This document shows positions 32,668 through 43,155 of a stretch of DNA of 43,155 nt, in pieces. The stretch spans positions 429,306 to 472,460 of the forward strand of contig BMAT01012050.1 in assembly GCA_019649035.1 (NCBI GenBank). Direction: 5' to 3'. The translations under genes and the position numbers were made by a program. A model generated the notes under the pieces. That model had not been told where the DNA came from. It ran no database searches and worked only from the letters and a program-made list of their open reading frames with translations. Every line of letters begins with the position of its first letter. Position 1 is the first letter of the stretch. Source of the DNA: Elysia marginata (taxonomy: Eukaryota; Mollusca; Gastropoda; Plakobranchidae).

Positions 32668-33640
32668 TTACAAGACGTAAAAAGAAAGGTTTTTTTTTAC
32701 CCTAAATCTAGAAAAAACGTTCCACTAAAACATCTTGTTTTAATCAAAATCTTATGTCCTATTGTATCCGATTCGAACAAGTTCCAGCCTCTAGTTATAT
32801 GCCTCCCTCGATCTAAGAGCATGACTGTGTAAAGTCTTTTTTGTGTTGTTTTCTCTCGAATCTAATCTACTTTTTCTCAGACCACAACTTGTACAAGACT
32901 ACAAGTCATATTCTCTCTTTTTTATCCCTCTCCCGGATTCTTCCCTCTCTTCCCCTCTCTCTCTCCCTCTCATTTCTTTCTTCCTCCTTGTCTAGCTTAA
33001 TCAGGTAACTTGGTTTCACCTTTAAAGTTTAAACCTAATTTTTTATTGCTGATTATTCCCTCTAGCTTCTAGTCACTGGCGCGTGAAGCGCTGGCGTCAA
33101 TAGTTTCACAAGAACCAGCACTACCCACAGGTTACTATACTGTAATGTGTTTAAGGGGTCCAGATACAAACACTCTACTTTTGGATAAGGCATTCCAAGG
33201 TCCGTGCCCACCGCTACCTTGGCAACTTTTGTAAAATTAAATATTTACAACTAAGTTTATTCAGCTTATTAAGTCAAATGTTGCCCCTTTAAAAAACATG
33301 TTTTTATTTGTCGTTTAAAGAAAAAGAAAGTGGTCACGTAGAGAAAATAAACGGGTATGATATTTTATTGATTGAGATCTAGCCCCATCACGGCACACCT
33401 CAAGTATTTGCGTCGGCTTGTTTACTGCTGCGGCGTAGCCTCTGGCTGTATAAACTACAGATTTTCAGCCTTAGCTTAGTTTTGTTCATTCGTTTTTCAT
33501 GCTTACAGCGTGAGTCGAGAAGAAAGCTGAGTAAACTCTGTCAGCTGCCTCAAATGCCATTTGAAGCACCAACTAGCATGATTGATAAGGAGATTTCAAG
33601 TGAAACACGTGAATTAAAAGCTTACTTTAAATTTCTGTAG
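32668..33640. other. Unannotated DNA
   Basis: A pyrimidine-rich patch at 32910-32995 and a GC-richer block at about 33380-33450; no supported gene. Confidence 0.55.
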
Positions 33641-34380
33641 CACATTACATTGAAGGAGACAAATAGGATAGAGTTAGACGGAAGTAAAATAGTGTAAACA
33701 GGTCATGAACGATGGATACTGGTGTAAAAAGTATAATAATAATGATATTGAAAACAATAATAATGAAACACTATAAAGTAGAGAAATAAAGAGCAATAAA
33801 GGAAAAGAGGTAAACAGAGAATCTCAGAGTGAAAGAGGTAGAGAAATAGAGATACTGCCAGAATAACGGTAACACAGACATCACGGCACCTGCAAGATGT
33901 TAAATGTTTTTGAAAAAGCAGTTAACATTACAGCCAATTCCAAGGGACATTATATGAAATAGCTGAACAAATTTTCCTAGGAAATCGTACAACTCTAAAC
34001 AAACTTAACGAAGAGTTTGTTAAGTCACCTTTGAAAAGATAAAAGGTTAGAAGTCAGGGAAGCAACAAAGAGGTGGATAACTAACAAAACCCACAAATTT
34101 ATAAAAACGGCCGACATGTAATAGCAAAAAAAAGACACTGCAATTATATCTTAACAACAAAAGGCCAATTACCCAGAAGAAACTAAAAAAACAAGACATT
34201 TTGTTTTATTGAATGAACGAAAACATACAAATTGAATAGTAGTGTAGAGAAAGAAAGAAACATAGGAGGCCGAGACAAAATGAATATCATAGTTATACAA
34301 CGTAATGTAAACAAAAGCCCGATACAAACGAAAGAATACAAAAGAAGAAAAATTGAGTGAGACTAGACATATATAGATCA
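33641..34380. repeat. A/G-rich low-complexity DNA
   Basis: Over 700 bp the + strand is dominated by A and G with many AAAGA and GAGAAA words, with no periodic unit. No frame is supported. Confidence 0.6.
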
Positions 34381-34722
34381 GCCCTGTATAAGACCGAATG
34401 TGGCTAAAGTTTATTTACAAGAAAATCATGATGAAAGCGTCAGGAAGAACAGTTTTTGTACGACCGCCTTGAAAGTTAAGACTTCATTTAAATCACATTA
34501 GAGCGTTTCATTTGGTTCTTTTTCTGTGTTATTTCGTTTACACCGCGGGGTCGCTTAAATTTTTTAACCCTTGACTCACTGTCTGATGAAGGCTTTGCAT
34601 TGTTCGCAAAAGGGAGAGAATGTAGAAAATTGAAGTTTGACTGTAACCGTAACATTCATTCAATTCCGTAAAGTTTCTTTCGTTAACAGGAGTTGTTTTT
34701 CCTTAAAACTCCTTTGTCTTTT

Positions 34723-34920
34723 TTCTCTCTCTCACACACACACACATCATTTTTCCCTTTGAGTTTAAACACAGATCTTTTTTTTTTTCTCATTCGAGCC
34801 ACCTCTCGATCTCTCTCTTTCTATCTCTGTCATAAGCATTGACTTTATCATTGTAAGCATGTCTGCCTTTAACTCCCTTTCTCTCTGTACACCTCCCTTC
34901 CTCTCTGTACACCCCCCTTC
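34723..34920. repeat. CT/CA microsatellite and 20-bp tandem duplicate
   Basis: CTCTCTCT joins CACACACA (34723-34746). T/C-rich DNA follows. 34881-34900 and 34901-34920 are two tandem 20-bp units with a single mismatch (CTCTCTGTACACC...). 34921-35445 holds no supported gene. Confidence 0.9.
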
Positions 34921-35445
34921 ACATACTTCTCTATCGTATCTCCAGTCAACTGTTCATTGCTTCCACCCCATCTTCTCTTGAGTTTGACAGTAATGGCAAC
35001 ATAAACAGTTGTTCCAGCTTTAACGATGCTGTTCCCCGAAGAGAACTGAGAGACAAAACAGCCTATGACACAAAAAGATGAAACAAAGACAAAAAACAAA
35101 GCAAGAAAAGAATTCAAACGAATAGGAAAATCAAACAGAGGAATAATGCATGGATGATTCATGAAATCAAGGAGAGATACCCAGCAGCGTGGATAGACGT
35201 AGACGCGCCAGCAACAAAAGGAAAGTTTGTTTAAGATTACTCAGGCCGTGTTTAAGTTTGCAGTTAGAGAGGAAAAGTTTAATTCTCATCAAGCCAACAT
35301 ACCCTCTAGCCCCCTCCACACTCACACACAGAAACCCGCTTTTTATTTCACAGAATTCAAACCTTTCCCCTCCACTGTTTATTATCATCTCTTTTTCTCT
35401 AGACTCTCAAAAGATCTCCTTCTTTAAGGTATCTATCTAGCCATA

Positions 35446-35455
35446 TATCTATCTG

Positions 35456-35520
<65 letters not shown>

Positions 35521-35550
35521 ACTTCTATCTATCTATTTTCCTACCTATCT
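35446..35550. repeat. (CTAT)n tetranucleotide array
   Basis: About sixteen uninterrupted CTAT units (35457-35520) with degenerate units on both sides. Confidence 0.95.
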
Positions 35551-35959
35551 AACCATCTGGTATTGTAAAGAGCAAGAGGCGATGAAACACGGTGTAGTAA
35601 GCCAAAAAAATTAAGTACATTTTCTGTACTGTATCATACCCAGTTTCATTAAAAATGTTGAGCACTTTCATTATAAGTGAAGGGTTTGTCTGCAAAACGA
35701 GTTAAGTCTATTTTCAAAAAAGTTGAGAAAAAGGGCAAAAACTGTGCATTTTTTCTTCTTTGTCTTTGTATTTTTATCTCAGAAAATTGGCAGCTAAACC
35801 TACAATATGACTGCAGGTGAGAGAGTGGTATCTTTAAAAGAAAAAGAATATATAAATAAGTTGTTTTCACATAAAATCTCAAAATATTTTTAAAAATGGA
35901 TATAACTCGTTATGCAGTATTTATGCAGTTTTAAACGTATCTAAGTATCTAGGCCTACC

Positions 35960-36120
35960 TATGTTCCTATCTATCTATTCATCTATTCGTCTTTCTATTT
36001 ATCTGTCTGCCTGTCTGCCTATCTATCAACCAATCAATCTATCTACCTATCTATTTATCTATCTATCTGTGTAACTATCTATCTCTCTACCTGCCTACTT
36101 ATCTACCTATCTATATAAAT
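35960..36120. repeat. Degenerate (CTAT)n array
   Basis: CTAT units interrupted by CTGT, CTAC and CAAT variants over about 150 bp. It is an older relative of the pure array at 35457-35520. TAGGCCTA lies at 35950-35957, just before it. Confidence 0.85.
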
Positions 36121-36261
36121 ATATCTACGATGACTAGAAGGCCTACTTTACTACAGGTCTGTTTCGAGCTTTGTTGCTGAAAGAACTAAAGACGACTGAT
36201 AAAAAAAACAAGTTGAGAACTTTTTGGTCTGTGTACTTATTAGGACAATACATCTTTCTCT

Positions 36262-36345
36262 ATAACTATCTATTTGTCTATTTACCTATCTATATAGTGA
36301 TCTATCTATACAGCGATCTATCTATCTATCTATCTATCCATTCAT
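36262..36345. repeat. Third (CTAT)n-type array
   Basis: Mixed CTAT and CTATACAGCGAT units, then five pure CTAT units. 36346-37517 holds no supported gene; a TATATATA word at 36869-36877 has no paired initiator. Confidence 0.85.
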
Positions 36346-37515
36346 CTAAATGTCCATGGAAATGGGATTTTTTTAGTAAAAGGAGATATAAAATAGTTTA
36401 AGAACAATTGACTCGAGCTGTAAATAGGCTTCGTTTCAATGATAAAAGTTAAAACTATTTGCAACATCAAAAAATTTATCTCTGACATAGCATTGAAACA
36501 AATGAACTTAAAAAAATCTTCCTTGTCTCTACAGATTTAAAAAATAAACAGCACAAAACAAAAATGACAGTAGCCGACTACTTTCGAGCACAAAAAAGAG
36601 AAGAAGAAAAAAAGAGGTAAAATTGAGAAAGAAGAAATTACGCGAATCCTAATTTAAGTGGTTTAGGCAACACCATGGGACTCAGGGCCATTGATTTTAC
36701 TCGCATTTCCTCCAGTCAACCGGGGCTTCATCTTTTGACATTCTGATGAATCAACACACAGCATGGGCAATCTTTCTTTTTAGTTGAGAACTTCTTGGAT
36801 GTTCGTCACTTAACTTGTCCGAAGATGCTCATGCGCTCGACTTCCAGGCTTTCCCAGCTGTCTTTCCCTATATATACATTGTACTCTCTCTGTCTTGTGC
36901 CTCTGCAATTAATAAACATTGATTTAAATCTCTAACTAGTATATGTCTTGATGAAAAGCTTTACAAAACGAAAATGGTAGGAAACAATTTCAGTGTTTAT
37001 CTGAGCGAGATAATGTATCACTTTTAGGTCTTTTAGCTGTTTTGAGAGCACCCAGACAAGTAAAGAAATCAATACAAAAAAGACCGAAATGGCGAAACCT
37101 TTTAAATGAACGTCAACGCAATACTATAAATGACATTCAGACTAAAACCTTTCCAACAATGACAGGCAGAACCAAAAAAAAACAAGAACACCAGTTTTGT
37201 TCTCCTCGTATAAGAGATTTTGAACTACACCCAGATTACAGAGCACGAAGAGCGCATTCCTCACAGTAGCCTGAACATAATAAGATTTTGCCCACTGACC
37301 CAGAAGCAGATTCCGTGGGAAACTTTTTAACATCATCTCATGCCGATTGCTAATTCCATTTCCATGCTCTTGGTATGTTCTCATTTCGTCGGGATTAGCC
37401 TCATGTTGACTTATTATGAAGAAGCCTCAGACACAAATGAAAAAAAAAAATAATGTTACTCAAACATGTTGGTCTTTTAACTTTACAATTTTCACCAGGT
37501 TTTTAATGCGTGTGT

Positions 37516-37517
<2 letters not shown>

Positions 37518-37572
<55 letters not shown>

Positions 37573-37593
37573 AGAGAGAGAGTGTGTGTGTGT
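37518..37593. repeat. (GA)n joined to (GT)n
   Basis: More than 25 GA units with GGGAGG interruptions (37518-37581), then (GT)6. The Ser/Leu-rich minus frame is an artefact. Confidence 0.95.
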
Positions 37594-38031
37594 AATGGTG
37601 CGTATGTGTGTACATGCATGGGTTATTGAGGACCGTTATTTGATGAAGAAACACGGAATATTTCAATACTTGATTCTTCACAATTTCCTTGGTATTTTCT
37701 TGTAAATGATGATGTTTTTCTTGATATTCCTACTTTTTGTAATAAATAAATAGACAAAGAAAAAGAATAAAATTTACAATTGAAACAAAAAAGTTTCAAA
37801 GTCATGAAAGCTGTAATCAACTAAAACAAAAACTCAAAATTTACAAATTGTTTGCTATATTGCAAAAAAAAGAAAAGTTTGTCAGCCTGGCTAAACTACC
37901 ATCATAATATTAGACAATTTGATCCAAACAGAAAAGGGGCAGAATTAAACATTAATCATAAAGGCTGGATTCACATCTGCAACAACATAAAGTGCAGTTA
38001 TGAATCAAAGCCTCTCTAACTATGTACATAG
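37594..38031. other. Unannotated DNA
   Basis: AT-rich, nothing recognised. Confidence 0.6.
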
Positions 38032-38100
38032 CCTCCAATCCTCTCAAAGATTACAACACCACACAGGTAAAGAATGCCTTGCGATGATTTCCTATTTCTA
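38032..38100. repeat. 69-bp direct repeat, left copy
   Basis: 63 of 69 bases match the copy at 38418-38486 with no gaps. It ends exactly where the SINE at 38101 begins. Confidence 0.95.
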
Positions 38101-38417
38101 GACCAGCCGCCGGCTCTGTGGCGTAGCGCGAAGACCCTTGCTCAGAGATCGGGACGTGCGTGGTTTGATCCTCGGCCGATTCCAACCAAGGACTTTAAAA
38201 TTGGTATTAGCAGCTGATCCGCCTGGTGTTTGGCATTATGCATTTGGTGTTATGTCTGGTCGGCTCGATGTCAGGATAATGTGGCTGGGTGTGGTGTACA
38301 CAAGCGCTCCTTACACCACAGTGTGGCAGCATCCTTTCAATTGTCCCAAGCGCCGTCTCTGAGATAACCTCGAAGTTGACTGGGACGTTAAGAATCAAAC
38401 AAACTAAACTAATATAC
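38101..38417 (+). mobile_element. tRNA-derived SINE, near full length
   Basis: A Pol III retroposon. After an 11-bp leader, GGCTCTG (38112-38118) takes the acceptor-stem position, followed by A-box TGGCGTAGCGC (38119-38129) and B-box GGTTTGATCC (38162-38171). T-stem pairing is broken, so it is not a tRNA. The body has a central domain around GCAGCTGATCCGCCTGGTG (38210-38228). The 3' end, GACTGGGACGTTAAGAATC followed by AAACAAACTAAAC-type units, matches the ACGTTAA-CAAACAAA tails I associate with mollusc SINEs; family names were not checked. It is flanked on both sides by the 69-bp direct repeats, which look like an unusually long target-site duplication. Confidence 0.75.
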
Positions 38418-38486
38418 CCTCCAATCCTCTCAGAGATTTAAACACCACACAGGTAAAGAATGTCTTGCGATGATTCCCTGTTTCTA
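38418..38486. repeat. 69-bp direct repeat, right copy
   Basis: Partner of 38032-38100 (six substitutions, no gaps). It begins directly after the SINE tail. Confidence 0.95.
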
Positions 38487-39309
38487 CAACAACGAAAACT
38501 AACTCTCCTTCGAGCTATCAAGGAGCACTTCCTATGCTACAAACAATGATCTGTGACTGAATCTACTCTTAAAGTAATAAAGGAGACGATAAAAAACATC
38601 AGCATCCGAGCATTAGAGTTAGTAGAGCTCTAGCCGTGGTTTACTAAATAGGAAAAATGTACAGTAAATTTATCGAGTTTGAAGTATACGACAAATTAAG
38701 TTATCCAGATTCAAACTATTTAAACTTGACCAGCGAACTAAAACGAGATCTATTCACCCAAAATACCAGTGATAGCTCATCGCCGCTAAGCTAACAATCT
38801 ACCTTAACCCTTTATGGGTCCAATAAACGCCAAGCTGTCCTTTTAGAACGTATACTTAAACAAAAATCAACATGTGACTAGCTTAGGGTTAAAATACATC
38901 ACACATTGTACAATAATACAGAATGACTGTGTGACTAAGGTTGAAAACTCAGCAGTCCTAAAAAAATAGCAACTGTGCAGGAGGAACAAATACGAGAAGA
39001 GGTCGCATTCACAGGCAAAAGGGAAGATAGAGGGCGAAGGAGAAGGGATGACAATGGGAAGAGAAAACGATAACAACACCCACAGACACTCAATAAGGTT
39101 GACACGGGAGAAAACGGGTCTAAGACAAAAATGCCAGCGCTGGACTAAAAAGTCTAAAAATTAAATACAAAGGGTACAGGAACTAGAAGACAGACAGAAA
39201 AAAAAAGTGAATGCAGCCTCTCTCGAACAATGCCTCGCTGCATTGCAACTAAGTACAACACATAAATCGACCGAATCAATTAACTAATAAAGTGGTCAAT
39301 TAAACTCTT
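38487..39309. other. Unannotated DNA
   Basis: No supported gene; A/G-rich near 38980-39070. Confidence 0.6.
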
Positions 39310-40160
39310 GCCAGGCAAGATCAGAGAGAGAGAAGGAAAGAGGGAGACACACAAAAAGAGAGAAAGCATCATTCTCGGAGCGATATACATTGCATTTGGA
39401 GAGATTGAGACGGAGAGCATATTGGATGACGAATCAAGGCTCTTAACATGGCGTAGTGACCACTGACTTGAGGTTATTTCAAGTGACCACCAAAAGAGAA
39501 CAGCGAGCAGTCAAAACTCTCTACCACCCACTATCCTGCCCAACCACCAACACCACAGGTCAAAAACATTGTCCATCCTTTGTATGTTTGGCCTGTCATC
39601 TTTGGCTCGCCTGACCTCCCCTAACTCAAAATAAACAGCGGGCTGGTAATGGAGCTCGGGCAATCCATTTTGCTGGTGGTATAGAGGCGATAGAGCGAAA
39701 TGTTGAGAGAATAGGTGTGGATATGATAGCTATAGCTTAGTGCTAATACCCATATGGTACTAATAATGGAATGGAGAGGTTAGGTATATTATATTGTGAG
39801 GTTAGCGATGTGTAAACTTGTAGGTGTGAGATGAGAGAGTGATTGAAGGCGCAGAGATGAGAACGGAAAAAATGTGAGATTAACAAAATGTGGTTTGGTG
39901 AGCAAATTATGTTAGTGTGAAAGAGGGAGAGGGGGGACAGATCGGCAGGCAGAAAGAGAGGCAGAAAAAGGAAAGGTAGATCGGCAGACCAGCAGATGTT
40001 AAGTTGCAGATAAAGAGGAAAAAAAGGCAGAAATATAGTCTACGTAAAGATATTGGTAAGATTCACATACAATATATGCAGATTCGTAAACAGACGATTG
40101 AATAAACACAAACAGAAGGAAGCAAAGTGGTAAAAAATAGAGCGGAGAGAGAGCATAAAA
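39310..40160. repeat. Polypurine DNA interrupted by a GC-richer block
   Basis: GA-rich DNA at 39325-39370 and 39900-40160 flanks a GC-richer block at 39430-39700. That block contains GTGACCAC twice (39456 and 39482), an AGGTCA half site (39557-39562) and TGACCT (39611-39616). No frame is supported. Confidence 0.6.
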
Positions 40161-40471
40161 AGGCGAAATATAACACTCGTATTATATTTAAAAAAAAAGA
40201 ATTCAACTGTACTTTTGTTGAGACACATAATCATGTAAAACACCAAATCTGAACATGCAAACAGAGAAAAGACCTGTACAATTTTTTTTTATTCTGTAGA
40301 AATAGAAGGCTTCCGACCACTGATTGAAAGATTTGATGTGTACAAAAAAGAGTAGAAATAGAGAAAGTGCCTTAAGCAAATTCAGTCAACGTCAATATTT
40401 TTTCCAGCCGTCTCTGTCTTTCTGTCCATATGGCAAAACTCACATGTCTTCTCTCTTGCTCTCTGTCTGTA

Positions 40472-40640
40472 TCTCTCTCTCTCTCTCTCTCTGTATATTT
40501 TTCCATACATCGTCAGATAAGGTCTTACCTCCCTCTCTCTCTCTCTCCTCCTTTCATTCCATCCATTTTATTTCTCAAAAAGTTTACACAAACGCGGCTT
40601 GAAGTTCCCATTCTTCTCTCGCTCTCTGTATCTATACCCA
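40472..40640. repeat. Interrupted (CT)n repeats
   Basis: CT runs at 40472-40492, 40531-40550 and 40613-40626. The + strand frames over them are Ser/Leu-rich artefacts. Confidence 0.85.
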
Positions 40641-42708
40641 TCTCTCTATAATTATGACTGGTGTAAGCTTTTATCACTTATTATTTTTATTTTGTTTCAG
40701 CCCCCCTTTCTTTCATACCTAAGAACAAAGGATAACATTGGCTATATCAAAATAAGGGATCGCCACAAAAGCATCCTTAGAAGGGTTCAAGGACGTAAAA
40801 AAACTACCCTAAAATATGAAAAATGGCAGTTGGGGTGGGATGGAGTGTCGAATAAAACGTGGTGGTGGTTTTCTTGCCATGTTTTTTTTTTGTTTTTTGT
40901 TCGCCACTCAGTGCTAAAACCTGCAATTGATTGCGTAACGTGCGCACTTCATTTTGGTGACACTTCCAACCGCTTTGCTTGACTGGCTACACAAAAAGCA
41001 GATTATTTGAATACAAATCGCAGTCCATGGAAAACGGTGTTTTGAGCTAGATCTATAAGAACTTGCTTAAGTGACTTATTACGTCATACACAAACAAAGC
41101 ACAAAGTGGTTTACACTTTTTGGGCCGATCAAGCAGTTGGAAAGGTTTGTCTTCGTTTTGCCCCGTTCTGGAAAGTATTTTTTTTTTACAGCAAACTGTT
41201 AAATTTTGGCATGCGCCGATAATTAACTGAACATGGCAAGCCGTTACGGAAACGTATTAATAAACCACAGTGTTGAAAAGAAAGCCGAAAGTGTTCATTT
41301 ATTCCCAATTAATCTAAGTGAAACCGTAAGATTGCATTGTTGCTAAAACCAATTTCTTCCTGAGAATCTTAAACTGCTCTATTTTGTATTGTTGTTGCCT
41401 TTTTGCCATCCCACTGTGAATTTTTTTTTCAGTTCAAATGCTAATAATTCCATTCTTGGAAAAACTGCAGTTGCCTCATTTGGGCTTCCATTAACAAAAC
41501 TATTACATGCACTTTCATTCCGCACATCATGTCTACATCATGGCTATAACTTTACCTTCGAGCCCGCATTACTTGAGCAAACAAACACACAAGCCACCTA
41601 TACTAGTTGTTTACTTTTTTCCCTTCACAAGGCAAAAAACGAGAAAAAAAAACTAAGCTGATGCAAAATCTCATTATGAGAGCTGTCATACGGCAACAAA
41701 CCGAAAAAAAAACTGCTTTGCTTGGCAGCTGAAAAGTAAAAAACGAATCTACTACAATCTTGCGCATTTTAGTTAGTTAAGCTCATTCTATCGCTCAACC
41801 AGCAGACGACGGAGCATCGCGCAGGCCAGGTGTTTGGATTCAGAGGGAAAACCCGTTTGCAAACTCTGAGCACAAGTCTCAGGATCATGCATACATGTAT
41901 ATATTCACAGGAGCAGGCGGCGAAAAATTGGCCATAAAATTGTCCAGTCAATGACTTTGCTGCAGCTGTGATCGAAATGATGAAGGTACGTTCAGCAACG
42001 CATACTTACGCGCAGTCATCGGCCTGAGTGATAAGTTTATAACTGATCGTTGGGAGAAGTTTGCTACTTGACATGTGCTTTTACATGAAATTTATTATCA
42101 TTCGTATCCTGTTGCAACATCTCTGGCTGTGCAATTTTCCTACCTGTACCAAAAAATTAAGTGCGTTATTTAGTCACCAATCAAGCATCGTCACGGTTAG
42201 TTTTTTTTAACAAAGAAAATTCTGATTTATAAAACAGCAAATCCTATGCTGAATATGACCAGTCTAGTCTTGACGGCTCTGCTTCTATATCGCTGCCAAA
42301 AAAAATCGCGAAAATAAATTTAAAAAATACCACGCTGGAGACATTTACCTGGGTAAATAAAAAAAAAGCAACTTTACTGAAAGTCCAGTGACTGGTGCAC
42401 GTTGCTTTTATAATTAAAGGCATTTCCGTACGTGCAGTAAGCGACGCGATCGACAGGAAAACATTGCTAAAGGCAGATAAATCATAGAGTAGATGCTTAG
42501 CTGTCAGTCGTATAGTCTTAACTATCCATAACATCTGGTAAGTAGGGAGAGGGTCGCTTTGCAGGCTGTAAAAAGTGTAGAGCTGGCGCAAGGAATAGAA
42601 TGGACAGGCTGTAGAATGATTATACAGGGAGCATGTGTGTTCCAGATGTGGATGGACGTTAGCTTTTGCGTGGCCTCGGGCAAAGAATATGGGCCATCTC
42701 AGTGTATG
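40641..42708. other. Unannotated DNA
   Basis: Two kilobases with no supported gene. TAGATCTA at 41048-41055. A strong 5' splice-site word GTAAGTATG occurs on the minus strand at 42001-42009, and AAG|GTACGT on the + strand near 41980, without convincing exons. Confidence 0.55.
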
Positions 42709-42800
42709 AAGAGAAAGAAGAAGAAAAGAAGAACAACAACAACAACAATAAAAAGAACAAGAAAAAGAAGAGCAAAAACAAGAACAAGAAGAAGAAGAAT
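42709..42800. repeat. (AAG)n/(AAC)n trinucleotide repeat
   Basis: AAG and AAC units dominate for about 90 bp. The + strand frame running into it acquires an artefactual Lys/Arg/Thr-rich end. 42801-43155 is AT-rich with an A/G-rich end and no gene. Confidence 0.9.
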
Positions 42801-43155
42801 AGATGGTGGTGACAAAATGGAGTCACACATCAAACACTAAAGCATAGTATCCTAAAAAGATTCAAAAATGCAGAAAAAAAAAGTAGCAGGAGTTTTCGTT
42901 TCTCTATTTATATCAGTTTGAGATTGAAGCCTAAAGTTTGTACCTTGTTACTTTGACTATAATTATATTATTCTATGTTATCCCTGTAAATCATTTTGTC
43001 ACGTAGTTGAAAACAATTTTTATAAAGAGTGCATAGCAATGTTAACTTCCCGCTTCTATTGTTCATTGCATTCTTTCGTCTTCACTAAGGCTAACATTCA
43101 CCTTTTCAAAGGTGATGAAGAAAAAAAAGGGGGAAAAAGAAGAAAGGTGAAGGGA

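Noticed and set aside
33449..33470. TATAAA with a downstream TTCAGCC
   Set aside because: Spacing is only about 18 bp, too short for a TATA-to-initiator distance.
37460..37681. Ser/Leu-rich minus-strand frame (similar ones at 220-477, 10082-10297, 17005-17199 and 17926-18255)
   Set aside because: The translation is the (CT)n complement of a GA tract; dinucleotide repeats contain no stops, so open length is meaningless.
40599..40982. 127-codon + strand frame
   Set aside because: The first third is CT-repeat derived, the rest has long Phe-rich poly-T segments, and no domain is recognised.
42001..42009. GTAAGTATG on the minus strand as a splice donor
   Set aside because: Such words arise by chance in 43 kb; the sequence upstream on that strand gives no convincing exon.
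42559..42840. 93-codon + strand frame with a basic C-terminal end
   Set aside because: The Lys/Arg/Thr end is the AAG/AAC repeat and the remainder is short and featureless.

Overview
This is about 42.6 kb of called sequence plus one 525-base run of N. It looks like intergenic or intronic nuclear DNA from an animal with an AT-rich, repeat-littered genome. No exon can be assigned to a known protein family and no intact RNA gene was found. A marine invertebrate, most plausibly a mollusc (gastropod), is my best guess. The basis is tRNA-headed SINEs with tail words I associate with molluscs, many (GA)n and (CTAT)n microsatellites, and recurrent palindromic octamers TAGGCCTA and TAGATCTA. The taxon is an inference from memory and was not checked against a database.

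Layout. 1-9.6 kb is AT-rich DNA with GA/CT tracts, a GATT tetranucleotide array, a 26-bp minisatellite (4556-4633) and a SINE (5850-6140). At 9.66-10.27 kb a GA tract, a cluster of nuclear-receptor-like half sites and a well-spaced TATA/Inr core promoter on the + strand occur together; the assembly gap (10777-11301) follows. At 11.8-13.1 kb lie an RFX X-box match on an ideal Kozak ATG with a 39-codon frame, long pyrimidine-rich DNA, and a compact C/EBP plus double NF-kB/Rel motif cluster. 13.5-19.7 kb holds more microsatellites, an ETS-CRE composite (17393-17405) and a GC-richer island with a cysteine-rich open frame (19223-19564). At 22786-23108 is a near-perfect inverted repeat of two head-to-head tRNA-like units. 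At 25.73-25.90 kb a CpG-rich motif cluster precedes a 23-codon frame. 27.8-28.6 kb holds an unassigned open frame and a decayed SINE. 35.4-36.4 kb holds three (CTAT)n-type arrays. At 38032-38486 a SINE is bracketed by 69-bp direct repeats. The rest is plain AT-rich, polypurine or polypyrimidine DNA.

Most apparent open frames are chance products of low stop density in simple repeats (Ser/Leu/Phe-rich or Lys/Arg-rich translations) and are left out. At this base composition, frames of 60-100 codons are expected by chance in both strands. The few frames listed are kept for start context, composition or position, all at low confidence. No functional cooperation between genes can be claimed. The best evidence for function is cis-regulatory (10.0, 13.0, 17.4 and 25.75 kb), and the best evidence for unusual DNA is the inverted repeat at 22.8-23.1 kb and the long flanking repeats of the 38.1 kb SINE.
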